The notes under the pieces were generated by a model. It had not been told where the DNA came from. It ran no database searches and was given only the letters and a program-made list of their open reading frames with translations. The translations under genes were made by a program, and so were the position numbers. Positions 16,635 through 25,737 of a DNA stretch of 64,000 nt are shown here, in pieces (the stretch's first letter is position 1; each line of letters begins with the position of its first letter). Origin of the DNA: Paracoccaceae bacterium (lineage in GTDB: Bacteria > Pseudomonadota > Alphaproteobacteria > Rhodobacterales > Rhodobacteraceae); contig JAAFAB010000005.1 of NCBI GenBank assembly GCA_018222585.1, forward strand, positions 213,406 through 277,405. Direction: 5' to 3'.

Positions 16635-17846
16635 CTGCGGACAGGGCAGCGGCTCGGACAGGCGCTGCCCGCCGGTGACATCCAGCCCGTAGAGCCAGTC
16701 AAATTGCCCGACGACGCGCTGCGGCGCGACCCGGCCGGCGATGCGCAGGGCGCTATGGGCGGCAAGGCGCAGCGGCGGGAAGCGCAGGTGGTATTTCCAG
16801 GCATTGCGGGTTGCCGCCTCGATGGCGCGGCGGGCGCGTGGCTGGCGCTGCGACTGGTAGTGACGCAGCCCGGCGCCGGGCCCCTGCCCCTGAGCAACGG
16901 AGGCCGAAAGCGCCTCGGCCAGCACCCAGGCATCCTCCAGCGCCAGGTTGGCCCCCTGGGCCAGGAAGGGCAGCGTCGGATGGGCCGCGTCGCCCAGAAG
17001 CGCCGTGGCGCCCTCGGTCCATTGCGGCGCCACCTCGTGACGGTGCAGCCCCCAGAGGTGCACCCGCCGGACGCGGTCCAGCAGCGATTGCACTTCCGGG
17101 CAGAAGCCCCGGAAGGCGGCGCGCAGGGCCTCGGGATCGTCCTCGTGGCTCCAGCTGTCGGGCGCCCAGTCGCGACGCTCTTCCACCGCGACGATGTTGC
17201 GATAGGCGCCGCCGCGCAGCGGATAGGTCACCAGGTGCCGCCCCGGCCCCATGTAAAGCCGCGCCTCGGCCGCCTCGGGATCGCCCGGGGCCGAGGGGAC
17301 CACCGCACGCCAGGCCACCTGGCCGGTGAAACGCGGCCGCGCCTCGCCCAGGATGGCGCCGCGCAGGCACGAATGCAGCCCGTCGGCGCCGACCACAAGG
17401 TCGGGGCGCATCCGGGCCTGGTTGGCGATGCGGATCTCGGGGCCACTGTCCGGCGCGGCACCTGTCTCGATCCGCTCGACCCGCTGCAGCAGGCGGATGC
17501 GCGCCCCGGCCTGGCGGGCACCATGGGCCAGTGCGGCGATCAGGTCGGCGCGGTGACAGAGGTAATAGCCCGTCGGCCCCAGGGCCATGCGGATCGCCGT
17601 GCGGCCAGAGCGGTCCAGCAGATGCACCGCCTCGTTGGCCATGCCGATATTGGACGGCTCCAGCCCCAGCCCCTGCAGGACGGCGGCTCCATTCGGGCTG
17701 ATCTGCAGCCCCGCCCCCACTTCGCGGATCTTCTCGGCCTGCTCCAGCACCGTGACCTCGGCGCCCCGCAGGGCCAGCGCCCGGGCAGCCGCAAGGCCGC
17801 CGATGCCGGCGCCGATCACGGCAATCCTCATTCCATCCAGCGGCAC
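16611..17846 (-). CDS. FAD-dependent monooxygenase (salicylate hydroxylase-like)
   Basis: The 411-residue flavoprotein belongs to the aromatic hydroxylase group. Motifs: the Rossmann GxGxxG fingerprint MRIAVIGAGIGGLAAARALALRG near the N-terminus, the DG-type motif LVVGADGLHSCLR, and the GD motif ALLGDAAHPTLPFLAQGANLALEDA, typical of class A flavin monooxygenases. GTG 17846 is preferred because AGGAGA lies eight bases upstream; ATG 17831 is the alternative and removes only five residues. The substrate is unknown; hydroxybenzoate or salicylate type is the family norm. The 3' end overlaps xthA. Confidence 0.85.
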   Translation of the reverse strand: MPLDGMRIAVIGAGIGGLAAARALALRGAEVTVLEQAEKIREVGAGLQISPNGAAVLQGLGLEPSNIGMANEAVHLLDRSGRTAIRMALGPTGYYLCHRADLIAALAHGARQAGARIRLLQRVERIETGAAPDSGPEIRIANQARMRPDLVVGADGLHSCLRGAILGEARPRFTGQVAWRAVVPSAPGDPEAAEARLYMGPGRHLVTYPLRGGAYRNIVAVEERRDWAPDSWSHEDDPEALRAAFRGFCPEVQSLLDRVRRVHLWGLHRHEVAPQWTEGATALLGDAAHPTLPFLAQGANLALEDAWVLAEALSASVAQGQGPGAGLRHYQSQRQPRARRAIEAATRNAWKYHLRFPPLRLAAHSALRIAGRVAPQRVVGQFDWLYGLDVTGGQRLSEPLPCPQSEGDLCP

Positions 17847-18006
17847 GGGACGTCTCTCCTGCTGGTGCGCCCTCCCGGGCGCGGGTCTGGCGCCGGCGTT
17901 GAGCGGGGCCCTCCACAGGCGGGACCTGTACACAAGGGAATCGCGGCTCTGCCCGGCGCGGGGCGGACCGATATGGCGCCTCATGGCCCGGGGATGCAAG
18001 CAACAA

Positions 18007-18027
18007 CGCCGGGGCAAGGCCCCGGCG
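18007..18027 (-). terminator. Hairpin between dksA and monooxygenase gene
   Basis: CGCCGGGGC-aag-GCCCCGGCG, a perfect 9-bp stem. Read on the minus strand, the sequence after it (TTGTTGCTT) is T-rich, so it could terminate dksA transcripts about 100 bases after the stop. Confidence 0.5.
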
Positions 18028-18120
18028 TCGCTGACTTTTCACCTGTCCATTCCGATGACCTGAGGCCTCTGCCGCACCGCCGAGCCCGGCTGATCCGGCC
18101 CGGCCCGATCCGGCCCAGGC

Positions 18121-18543
18121 TCAGTCGTCGCGGTGGACTTTTTCGCGGCGCTCGTGACGCTCCTGCGCCTCAAGGCTCATGGTGGCGATCGGCCGGGCGT
18201 CGAGACGCTTCAGGCTGATCGGCTCCCCGGTCACTTCGCAATAGCCGTATTCGCCCTCGTCGATCCGGCGCAGGGCGCTGTCGATCTTGGCAACCAGCTT
18301 GCGCTGGCGGTCCCGGGTGCGCAGCTCCAGCGCCCGGTCGGTCTCTTCGCTGGCGCGATCCGCGATATCGGGAATATTGCGGGTGGAGTCCTTCATGCCC
18401 TCGATCGTATCGCGGCTGTCGGAGAGGATTTCCTCTTTCCAGGCCAACAGCTTGCGACGGAAATACTCGGTCTGACGGTCATTCATGAACGGCTCGTCCT
18501 CGGCGGGACGATAGTCGTCTTCAAGAAAAGTTTCTGCTTTCAT
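18121..18543 (-). CDS. dksA: RNA polymerase-binding transcription factor DksA, zinc ligands mostly lost
   Basis: The 140-residue DksA/TraR protein enters the RNA polymerase secondary channel and potentiates ppGpp. The N-terminal half forms the coiled coil (RKLLAWKEEILSDSRDTIEGMK... DRASEETDRALELRTRDRQRK) with the tip acidic residues D-R-A-S-E. The C-terminal globular part reads YCEVTGEPISLKRLDARPIATMSLEAQE. Compared with E. coli, the four zinc cysteines are C, T, S, A, so only one remains and a zinc site is unlikely. I recall that other alphaproteobacterial DksA proteins have similar losses. ATG 18543 is used. Confidence 0.92.
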   Translation of the reverse strand: MKAETFLEDDYRPAEDEPFMNDRQTEYFRRKLLAWKEEILSDSRDTIEGMKDSTRNIPDIADRASEETDRALELRTRDRQRKLVAKIDSALRRIDEGEYGYCEVTGEPISLKRLDARPIATMSLEAQERHERREKVHRDD

Positions 18544-18991
18544 CAGCGGCTCCCGAACTTGTCCTCGCCCCGGGAAAGAAGAGCCTTCCCGGGCAGCGGG
18601 GTCCCCTGCGGAGGGCATTAACGCCTCGGACAGGCAATGTCACTACACAATCCGTTAGCCATGGCGCTGATGCGCATCGCCTGAAAGGTCTTGCCCGCAA
18701 GGCCGAACCGGCCCCATTGGTGGAGTCTTCAGAGAGAAAAGACCGCCACCTCCGGCACTTAGTCATCTCCCACGCGGCCGCACCGCCAGCCTCGCCTCGT
18801 GTCCCCCCTGCAGTACCGCCCGGAAATGCCGGGCATCATGGTGACTCCGGGTCTGAAAAACCTGCTCAAATGTCTTGCTTAACGGCCCGGAGACCGGCCC
18901 CGGCGGCGCCGGGCGGGCCGGGACGTGGCGGCGCGCTTGCCAACCGCCGCCCCGGCCCCTACCCCTTTGCGACAGTGAAAGGGAGGAATTC
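18544..18991. other. Gene-free interval between dksA and moxR
   Basis: No convincing gene is seen in these 448 bases between divergent genes. It holds the two 5' regions. In the probable dksA leader is a perfect palindrome CCCGGGAA-(9)-TTCCCGGG (18569-18593), about 25 bases upstream of the start, next to GGGGTCCCC. No clear promoter elements could be assigned. Confidence 0.5.
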
Positions 18992-19840
18992 ATGACGGCG
19001 CGTTTCGAAGGCACTGCAGACTATGTCGCAACCGAGGATCTGACCGTTGCGGTCAATGCGGCGATCACCCTGCAGCGCCCGCTGCTGGTGAAGGGCGAGC
19101 CGGGCACCGGCAAGACCGAGCTAGCCCGCCAGGTGGCCGAAAGCCTCGGCGCGCCGATGATCGAGTGGAACATCAAGTCAACCACCCGCGCGCAACAGGG
19201 CCTTTACGAATACGATGCGGTCAGCCGCCTTCGCGACAGCCAGCTGGGCGACGAGCGCGTGCATGACGTCGCGAACTACATCCGCCAGGGCAAGCTCTGG
19301 CAGGCCTTCACCGCGCCCGAGCGCGTGGTGCTGCTGATCGACGAGATCGACAAGGCCGACATCGAGTTCCCGAACGACCTGCTGCAGGAACTCGACCGGA
19401 TGGAATTCCACGTCTACGAGACCGGAGAGACGATCCGCGCGGTCAACCGTCCCATCGTCATCATCACCTCCAACAACGAGAAGGAGCTGCCGGACGCCTT
19501 CCTGCGCCGCTGCTTCTTCCACTACATCCGCTTCCCCGACATGGAGACCATGCGCCGGATCGTCGAGGTGCATCACCCCGGCATCAAGGCCGAGCTGCTG
19601 ACCGCCGCCCTCACCCAGTTCTTCGAGCTGCGCGAGATGCAGGGGCTGAAGAAGAAGCCATCGACCTCGGAAGTGCTGGACTGGCTGAAACTGCTGCTGG
19701 CCGAGGACCTGACCCCGGAAGACCTGAAGCGCGACGGCGCCAATGCGCTGCCGAAGCTGCATGGCGCCCTGCTGAAGAACGAGCAGGACGTGCATCTCTT
19801 CGAGAAACTGGCCTTCATGGCGCGGGGACAGCGGCGCTAG
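18992..19840 (+). CDS. MoxR-family AAA+ ATPase
   Basis: A 282-residue AAA+ protein of the MoxR group, chaperone-like ATPases that usually work with a VWA-domain partner in metal-cofactor insertion or complex maturation. Walker A is GEPGTGKT (35-42), Walker B VLLIDEID (113-120), sensor 1 IVIITSNNEKELPDAFLRRCFFHYIRF, and sensor 2 lies in the C-terminal lid. GGGAGG precedes ATG 18992. Its likely partner, the VWA/CoxE-like protein, is four genes downstream on the same strand. Confidence 0.9.
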   Translation: MTARFEGTADYVATEDLTVAVNAAITLQRPLLVKGEPGTGKTELARQVAESLGAPMIEWNIKSTTRAQQGLYEYDAVSRLRDSQLGDERVHDVANYIRQGKLWQAFTAPERVVLLIDEIDKADIEFPNDLLQELDRMEFHVYETGETIRAVNRPIVIITSNNEKELPDAFLRRCFFHYIRFPDMETMRRIVEVHHPGIKAELLTAALTQFFELREMQGLKKKPSTSEVLDWLKLLLAEDLTPEDLKRDGANALPKLHGALLKNEQDVHLFEKLAFMARGQRR

Positions 19841-19965
19841 GTTTGCGCGGCCCTGGGCAGGAGGCTAGCGCCGATCCAGGGCCGCCCCGGGGCCGATACG
19901 CAAAATCGGTTTCCCTTCGTTAGAAAATGCGCAACGCTGGCGGGACCAACAGGAAGACCAAGGCC

Positions 19966-20409
19966 ATGACCATAGAAATCCGCCCCCTCGCCCCGCAGGA
20001 TCGCGCCGACTGGGGTGCGCTCTGGGAAGGTTACCTGACCTTCTACAAGACCAACCTCGCGCCCGAGATCTACGACCTGACCTTCTCGCGCCTGCTGGAT
20101 CCGGTACGGCCGCAATGGGGGCTCGTGGCTCTGATCGAGGGGCGCCCGATGGGACTGGTTCACTACATCTTCCATGCCCACAACTGGCACGATGCCGATA
20201 TCTGCTACCTGCAGGACCTCTACGCCGCGCCCGAGGCGCGCGGCACCGGCCTTGGCCGGGCGCTGATCGAGGCGGTGCGCGAGAAGGCGCAAGCGGCGGG
20301 CAGCTCGGGGCTCTACTGGATGACCCAGGAGGGCAACGCCACGGCGCGCCAGCTCTATGACCGGCTGGCCGAGAAGACCGATTTCATCAAGTACAGGATG
20401 GATCTCTGA
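19966..20409 (+). CDS. GNAT family N-acetyltransferase
   Basis: A 147-residue GNAT protein. The acetyl-CoA binding motif A is LQDLYAAPEARGTGLGRALIEAVREKA (the R/Q-x-x-G-x-G/A loop is RGTGLG), preceded by the beta-strand GLVHYIFHAHNWHDADICYLQ, and the C-terminal GLYWMTQEGNATARQLYDRLAEK is typical of small-molecule or peptide acetyltransferases. ATG 19966 is chosen over 19927 because of AGGAAGACCAAGG upstream. It begins 125 bases after moxR and ends two bases before the lipoprotein gene. The substrate is unknown. Confidence 0.87.
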   Translation: MTIEIRPLAPQDRADWGALWEGYLTFYKTNLAPEIYDLTFSRLLDPVRPQWGLVALIEGRPMGLVHYIFHAHNWHDADICYLQDLYAAPEARGTGLGRALIEAVREKAQAAGSSGLYWMTQEGNATARQLYDRLAEKTDFIKYRMDL

Positions 20410-20411
20410 AA

Positions 20412-21803
20412 ATGCGCCTGCTGTCCCGTCTCGGCCTCTGCCTCTCGCTCCTGCTGCCCGCCGCCTGCATGGCCCCGACGCTGGAGCCCCCGGGCACGCC
20501 GACGCGGGCAGCCCAGCAGGCCCTGCCGGATCTGCCGCCGATGAAGATCTTCGGCGCCACCGGCGCGCCGGCGTCTCAGCCGGTGTCCAACGCCGACCTG
20601 GCGCGGGACTTCCTCGACCTCAGCTTCGAGCTGGAATCGGGACGCCAGCTGCCGGTCTTCACCCGCTTCGAGGGCCAGATCCGTGTCGGCCTTTCCGGCC
20701 AGGTGCCGCCGGGGATGGCACGCGATCTCGACGTGGTGGTTGCGCGGCTGCGGCGCGAGGCGGGGATCGACATCATCCGTCTGCCCCTCGGCCAGGAGGG
20801 CAACCTGAACATCAGCGCCGTGCCGGGCGACGAGATCCGCAAGGAGCTGCCCGCCGCGGCCTGTTTCGTGGTGCCCGGCATCAGCCATCTCGGCCAGTAC
20901 CGCCGGGCCCGCCGCCAGGACCGCACCGACTGGGCCAAGCTGCAGCGGCGCTCCAAGCTGGCGATCTTCGTGCCCTCGGATGCCCCCCCGCAAGAGCTGC
21001 GCGACTGCCTGCACGAGGAACTGGCCCAGGCGCTCGGGCCGCTGAACGACCTCTACCGGCTGCCCGACAGCACCTTCAACGACGACAACATCCACTCGAT
21101 CCTCACCGCCTACGACATGCTGGTGCTGCGGGTAACCTATGCGCCCGAACTGCGCTCGGGCATGACCCGGGCCGAGGTCGCCGCGCGTCTGCCTGCCCTG
21201 CTGGACCGGCTCAACCCCGCTGGCAAGGCGGTGGCACCGCGCCATCTCTCTGCAACCCCGGTCGCCTGGATGAACGCTGTCGCCCGCGCCCTCGGCCCCG
21301 GCGCCTCGCCCGCCAGCCGGATGCGCGGCGCCCAGCAGGCCGTCGCCCTGGCCCAGTCCTACGGCTGGACCGATCACCGGCTGGCCTTTTCCTACTACAT
21401 GCTGGGCCGGCTGGCGCAGGCCAGCGACCCGGGCCGTGCCAAGGGCTACCTGACCCGCGCGCATGAGCTCTATTCCCGCGATCCCCGAACCCGCCTGCAC
21501 GCCACCCATACCGCCGTGCAGCTGGCCGCCTTCGCCCTGGCCGAGGGCAAGCCGGGCCAGACCCTCGCGCTGCTGTCGGGGCGTGCCGCAATCGCCCGCG
21601 AGTATCAGAACGCCATCCTGCTGGCCAATATCGAGATGCTGCGCGCCGAGGCGCTGGAACGCACCGGCAAGCCTGACGAGGCGCGCCGCGTCCGGCTGGA
21701 CTCTCTGGGCTGGGCGCGCTACGGCTTCGGCCCGGACTGGGCCGTGCGCGCCCGTCTGCAGGAGATCGCGGCGCTGAACCCGGCGCGGGGCAACCGCCCC
21801 TGA
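20412..21803 (+). CDS. DUF2927-type lipoprotein
   Basis: The 463-residue protein starts with a lipoprotein signal MRLLSRLGLCLSLLLPAAC; the lipobox is LPAAC with C19 as the lipidated residue. A Pro-rich linker follows, then a domain of about 200 residues resembling DUF2927 (ADLARDFLDLSFELESGRQL... LRDCLHEELAQALGPLNDLYRLPDSTFND, the latter helix with HEE like an inactive or divergent metalloprotease motif). The C-terminal third is helical and repeat-like. It is probably in the outer membrane or periplasm. It is flanked by GNAT and a tiny membrane protein inside the MoxR-VWA block. Function is unknown. Confidence 0.75.
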   Translation: MRLLSRLGLCLSLLLPAACMAPTLEPPGTPTRAAQQALPDLPPMKIFGATGAPASQPVSNADLARDFLDLSFELESGRQLPVFTRFEGQIRVGLSGQVPPGMARDLDVVVARLRREAGIDIIRLPLGQEGNLNISAVPGDEIRKELPAAACFVVPGISHLGQYRRARRQDRTDWAKLQRRSKLAIFVPSDAPPQELRDCLHEELAQALGPLNDLYRLPDSTFNDDNIHSILTAYDMLVLRVTYAPELRSGMTRAEVAARLPALLDRLNPAGKAVAPRHLSATPVAWMNAVARALGPGASPASRMRGAQQAVALAQSYGWTDHRLAFSYYMLGRLAQASDPGRAKGYLTRAHELYSRDPRTRLHATHTAVQLAAFALAEGKPGQTLALLSGRAAIAREYQNAILLANIEMLRAEALERTGKPDEARRVRLDSLGWARYGFGPDWAVRARLQEIAALNPARGNRP

Positions 21804-21835
21804 CCGGAAGCGCCCCGGGTGGCAGGAGAAAGACC

Positions 21836-22003
21836 ATGTTCGCAGTTGCTGGCCTCGTGATCGGCGCCCTCTTCGGGGCCTGGCGGGCGAAATCCCGCGG
21901 CGGCGACCGGCGCGACATGTTCCAATATGCCGCCACCCATGCCATCCTCTTCGCGCTGATCGGGCTCTTCGTGACCCTCTTCATCCACCGCGCGCTGGCC
22001 TGA
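21836..22003 (+). CDS. Small membrane protein, 55 residues
   Basis: ATG 21836 follows GGCAGGAG. The product MFAVAGLVIGALFGAWRAKS has a first hydrophobic segment (about 3-16), a short basic loop (RAKSRGGDRRDM) and a second hydrophobic helix (ATHAILFALIGLFVTLFIHRALA) to the end. It fits the gap between the lipoprotein and VWA genes, on the same strand. Related short proteins have sometimes been labelled as acyltransferases without good reason; no catalytic residues are present here. Confidence 0.7.
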   Translation: MFAVAGLVIGALFGAWRAKSRGGDRRDMFQYAATHAILFALIGLFVTLFIHRALA

Positions 22004-22036
22004 TCCTGCCGCCGGTGCCCTGCCCCGGAGGTTCTG

Positions 22037-23221
22037 ATGTTCATTCCCTTCTTCGACGCCCTGCGCAGCCACGCGGTGCCCGTCAGCCTGCGGGAATACC
22101 TGACCTTCCTAGAGGCGCTGAAGGCCGGGCTGGTCACCTATGACCCCGAGGGCTTCTACTACCTCGCCCGCGCCGCCATGGTGAAGGACGAGCGCAACAT
22201 CGACCGTTTCGATCGTGCCTTCTCCGAGGCCTTCTCGGGGCTGGAAGAGATCAGCGCCGAGCAGGTCATCGAGGCGGTGCAGATCCCCGAGGAATGGCTG
22301 CGCTCGATGGCCGCCAAGCACCTCACCGAAGAGGAAAAGGCACGGATCGAGGCGCTTGGCGGCTTCGAGAAGCTGATGGAGACGCTCAAGCAGCGGCTGG
22401 AAGAGCAGAAGGCACGCCATCAGGGCGGCAACAAGTGGATCGGCACCGGGGGCACCTCGCCCTTCGGCGCCGACGGCTACAACCCCGAGGGCGTGCGCAT
22501 CGGCCAGAAGGACAGCCGCCACCAGCGCGCGGTCAAGGTCTGGGACAAGCGCGAGTTCCGCGATTTCGACGATGCGCAGGAGCTGGGCACGCGCAACATC
22601 AAGGTGGCGCTGAAACGGCTGCGCAAATGGGCCCGCGACGGAGCGCATGACGAGCTGGATCTCGACGGCACCATCCGCGCCACCGCCGAGCACGGCTATC
22701 TCGACGTGCAGACCCGCCCCGAACGGCGCAATGCTGTGAAGGTGCTGCTGTTCCTGGATGTCGGTGGCTCGATGGATCCCCATGTGAAGGTGGTCGAAGA
22801 GCTGTTCTCGGCGGCCCGGGCCGAGTTCAAGCACCTCGAACACTACTATTTCCATAACTGCCTCTATGAAGGTGTCTGGCGCGAGAACGCCCGCCGCTGG
22901 ACCGAGCAGACCCCGACCTGGGAGGTGCTGCGCACCTACGGCGCCGACTACAAGTGCATCTTCGTCGGCGACGCCAGCATGAGCCCCTACGAGATCGCCT
23001 ACCCCGGCGGCGCCAGCGAACACTGGAACGCCGAGGCCGGCCAGACCTGGCTTCAGCGCGCGCGCGAGCACTGGCCGGATCACCTGTGGATCAACCCGGT
23101 GCCGGAACGCTACTGGGACTACACCCATTCCATCGGCATGATCCGCGAGCTCTTCGAGAACCGCATGGTGCCGATGACGCTGGAAGGGCTCGACCGGGGA
23201 ATGCGCGAGTTGGTGCGCTAG
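22037..23221 (+). CDS. VWA domain protein (CoxE-like), MoxR partner
   Basis: A 394-residue soluble protein. The N-terminal half (1-230) is helical and charged. The von Willebrand A domain starts near NAVKVLLFLDVGGSMDPH, where the MIDAS motif is D241-x-G-x-S245, and a later DAS loop (FVGDASMSPYEI) supplies the remaining metal ligands. VWA/CoxE-like proteins act with MoxR ATPases in metalloenzyme maturation. The moxR gene is at 18992 in the same direction. The client is not evident in this window. Confidence 0.88.
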   Translation: MFIPFFDALRSHAVPVSLREYLTFLEALKAGLVTYDPEGFYYLARAAMVKDERNIDRFDRAFSEAFSGLEEISAEQVIEAVQIPEEWLRSMAAKHLTEEEKARIEALGGFEKLMETLKQRLEEQKARHQGGNKWIGTGGTSPFGADGYNPEGVRIGQKDSRHQRAVKVWDKREFRDFDDAQELGTRNIKVALKRLRKWARDGAHDELDLDGTIRATAEHGYLDVQTRPERRNAVKVLLFLDVGGSMDPHVKVVEELFSAARAEFKHLEHYYFHNCLYEGVWRENARRWTEQTPTWEVLRTYGADYKCIFVGDASMSPYEIAYPGGASEHWNAEAGQTWLQRAREHWPDHLWINPVPERYWDYTHSIGMIRELFENRMVPMTLEGLDRGMRELVR

Positions 23222-23303
23222 GGACCACGCCGGGGCCTCACGGGGGAACCGGGACCTGCGCGGGGTGTTGGGTCTGCAAGACCCATAACCCAAGGAGGTT
23301 CCC

Positions 23304-23732
23304 ATGATCCGCAAGACCGCATCCGCCCGCTGGACCGGCACCATCAAGGAAGGCTCGGGCCATATTTCGACCCAGTCCGGCGCGCTGTCGGACCAGCCCT
23401 ACGGCTTCAACACCCGGTTCGAGGATGTGCCGGGCACCAACCCCGAGGAACTGATCGGCGCCGCCCATGCCGGGTGCTTCACCATGGCGCTGTCCAAGGT
23501 ACTGGAAGAGGCCGGCATGGTCGCCGATAAGCTGGAGACCAAGGCCACCGTGAAGATGGAGAAGGACGATGGCGGGTTCACCATCACGGCGGTCGATCTC
23601 GACCTGAAGGCGACCATTCCGGGCGCCGACCGTGACGCCTTCTTCGAAGCGGCGAAGACGGCCAAGGAAACCTGTCCCGTCTCGCGCCTGCTGGCCGCAG
23701 CCGAGATCACCCTGGATGCCGAGCTGCTCTGA
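23304..23732 (+). CDS. OsmC family peroxiredoxin
   Basis: A 142-residue OsmC-type protein that reduces organic hydroperoxides. Both redox cysteines are present: C58 in AAHAGCFTMALSKVLEEAG and C124 in KETCPVSRLLAAAEITLDAEL. The start MIRKTASARWTGTIKEGSG matches the OsmC subfamily rather than Ohr. A strong CAAGGAGG ribosome-binding site precedes ATG 23304. Confidence 0.93.
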   Translation: MIRKTASARWTGTIKEGSGHISTQSGALSDQPYGFNTRFEDVPGTNPEELIGAAHAGCFTMALSKVLEEAGMVADKLETKATVKMEKDDGGFTITAVDLDLKATIPGADRDAFFEAAKTAKETCPVSRLLAAAEITLDAELL

Positions 23733-23809
23733 CCGAGGTCGCCCCTGACCGGGCGGAGTGACGCCAGAATCCAAGGCAGGGGCCGACACGCTGGCCAAGG
23801 AGCTGATCG

Positions 23810-23846
23810 GCGAAAGGGGGCGCGTTTCCATCGCGCCCCCTTTCGC
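23810..23846. terminator. Strong hairpin after osmC-type gene
   Basis: A perfect 15-bp stem GCGAAAGGGGGCGCG / CGCGCCCCCTTTCGC with a seven-base loop, 78 bases after the stop. It lacks a clear T-run, but its position and stability fit transcription termination or mRNA 3'-end protection. Confidence 0.6.
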
Positions 23847-23928
23847 CTGCCGTCCCCTGCCGCACGGCCCTTTCCCCCTCGACCTTTGCCGACGGGTCGG
23901 CTTTCATGTGGCGGACCGAGGAGCCCCG

Positions 23929-24288
23929 ATGACCACCCTGCGCCAGCTCTGGAAGAACCATCCCCTCGCCTGCCTCGGCTTCCTTGCCGGGCTGGCGCTG
24001 ACCCTGCTCTTCCTGGCACGGCTGGCGCTCTTCTCGCTCTCCTGGTCCGATCCCGATCACCGGGCCCCCCGCCCCGAGGGCTGGATGACGCCGGGCTATG
24101 TCGCCCATTCCTGGCAGCTGCCGGTGGACGAGGTCGCGGCCCAGCTCGGCCTGACGACGCGCCCCGAGGGCAAGCCGCCGACCCTGGCCGAGATCGCCCG
24201 CGCCAGCGGCGAGGACGAGGCGGCGCTGCTGGCGCGGCTGGAAAGCTGGCTCGACAGCCGCGCCCCCGGCGGGACGGGGCGGCGATGA
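23929..24288 (+). CDS. Single-pass membrane protein, unknown function
   Basis: A 119-residue protein with one clear membrane segment (about residues 14-36, ACLGFLAGLALTLLFLARLALFSL). A periplasmic or cytoplasmic tail of about 80 residues follows: a short conserved-looking segment WMTPGYVAHSWQLPVDEVAAQLGL and a Pro-rich then helical end. GAGGAG precedes ATG 23929. Its stop overlaps the DedA start (ATGA), so the two are translated together and probably act together. Confidence 0.7.
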   Translation: MTTLRQLWKNHPLACLGFLAGLALTLLFLARLALFSLSWSDPDHRAPRPEGWMTPGYVAHSWQLPVDEVAAQLGLTTRPEGKPPTLAEIARASGEDEAALLARLESWLDSRAPGGTGRR

Positions 24289-24932
24289 CCGACTGGCTGC
24301 TCTCCGCCCTCGTCGACTGGGGCCTGCCGCTGCTCGGCATCGGCACCTTCCTGTCCTGCCTGGCACTGCCCATCCCGAGTTCGCTGATGATGCTCTCCGC
24401 GGGCGGCTTCGCCGCCTCGGGCGACCTGGCGCTCGGCGGGGTGATGGGGGCGGCCTACCTCGGCGCGATCCTCGGCGATCAGGCGGGCTACCAACTGGCA
24501 AGGGCCGCCTACCGGCAGCTCTCGGACCGGCTGACCGGTCGGCGCAAGACCGCGCTGGCGCTCGCCCGGGCGCAGCATTTCCTCGACCAGCGCGGCATGG
24601 CGGCGGTCTTCCTGTCGCGCTGGCTGGTCTCACCGCTGGGGCCCTACGTGAATTTCGCCGCCGGGGCCGCACGGATGCGTCGGGGGGCCTTCACCCTCGG
24701 CAGTGTCACCGGAGAGGCGGTCTGGGTGCTGGCCTATGTCGGCCTCGGCTACTCCTTCGCCGCCTCGATCGAGGCCCTGGCCGAGATCGCCTCGGATGTC
24801 ACCGGGCTGCTGGCCGGGCTGGTGCTGATGGTCGGCATGGCGCTCTGGATGCGCCACGGGGTGCGCCGGGCGCGGCTGCGCGCGCGCCAGCCCGAAAGCA
24901 CCGGAGCCACGCCGCGCAACGGGCCCGAGTGA
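24285..24932 (+). CDS. DedA/SNARE-associated family membrane protein
   Basis: A 215-residue polytopic protein of the DedA/VTT family, linked to phospholipid translocation and membrane homeostasis. Seen are the N-terminal hydrophobic hairpin FLSCLALPIPSSLMMLSAGGFAASGDL, the conserved GAILGDQAGYQLAR helix (G-D-x-x-x-Y), and FLSRWLVSPLGPYVNFAAGAARM, where the R of the re-entrant F-x-x-R motif is present. A basic C-terminal tail follows. The start is ATG 24285, with a four-base overlap on the previous gene. Confidence 0.88.
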   Translation: MTDWLLSALVDWGLPLLGIGTFLSCLALPIPSSLMMLSAGGFAASGDLALGGVMGAAYLGAILGDQAGYQLARAAYRQLSDRLTGRRKTALALARAQHFLDQRGMAAVFLSRWLVSPLGPYVNFAAGAARMRRGAFTLGSVTGEAVWVLAYVGLGYSFAASIEALAEIASDVTGLLAGLVLMVGMALWMRHGVRRARLRARQPESTGATPRNGPE

Positions 24933-25030
24933 GGGGCAGGACAACGGCCACTCGGGGCGATGCATGACGCGCGCATGTTCTGCGACACCCGCCTCTTGCC
25001 CCGCCCCGTCCGCGCCCACATATCGGCCTC

Positions 25031-25714
25031 ATGCTGAAGTTCACCCCCATCCTGCTGGCCCTGCTCTACGGTCTCGTCGTCTGGCGCTTCTCGACCTGGA
25101 AGCTGAAGGCCGAGCTGGACCAGCGGTCTGCCGAGCTGGCCGAACCGGGGCTGCGCGCGCTGAACCGACGCCTCGCCGAGGCGCTGGATCTGCCGCGCAT
25201 CCGGGTGCATCTCTACGACATTCCCGCGATCAACGGCCTGGCGGCGCCGGACGGGCGGATCTTCCTGACCCGGGGCTTCCTGGAAGCCTACCGCGCCGGC
25301 CGCGTCAGCGCCGAGGAACTGGCCTCGGTCATCGCGCATGAGCTGGGGCATGTCGCCCTTGGCCACACCCGGCGCCGGATGATCGACTTTTCCAGCCAGA
25401 ACGCCCTCCGGGTCGGCCTGGCGCAGGTGCTGGGGCGCTTCATTCCCGGCATCGGCCCGATGATCGCCAGCGCCGCGATGTCGCTGCTGGCGGCCCGCCT
25501 TTCGCGCGGGGACGAATACGAGGCCGACGCCTATGCCAGCGCCCTGCTGACCAAGGCGGGCATCGGTACCGCACCGCAGATCTCGCTGCTGGAGAAACTC
25601 GAACACCTGACCGGCGCGGGCGGCGCCGGCCGCGCCGCCTGGCTGATGAGCCACCCCCGCACCTCGGAACGCGTCGCCGCGATCCGAAAGCTGGAAAGCC
25701 GCTGGCACGGGTGA
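25031..25714 (+). CDS. M48 family metallopeptidase
   Basis: A 227-residue protein with a short N-terminal hydrophobic anchor (about residues 3-20) and the zinc motif H103-E-L-G-H107 in [19 protein letters not shown]. The third ligand is probably the Glu of [16 protein letters not shown] hydrophobic segment ([18 protein letters not shown]) lies between them. The family includes HtpX and outer-membrane quality-control proteases; the precise role is unassigned. It starts 98 bases after the DedA gene. Confidence 0.88.
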   Translation: MLKFTPILLALLYGLVVWRFSTWKLKAELDQRSAELAEPGLRALNRRLAEALDLPRIRVHLYDIPAINGLAAPDGRIFLTRGFLEAYRAGRVSAEELASVIAHELGHVALGHTRRRMIDFSSQNALRVGLAQVLGRFIPGIGPMIASAAMSLLAARLSRGDEYEADAYASALLTKAGIGTAPQISLLEKLEHLTGAGGAGRAAWLMSHPRTSERVAAIRKLESRWHG

Positions 25715-25737
25715 AGATCCGCCCTGAAAGGACCCCA

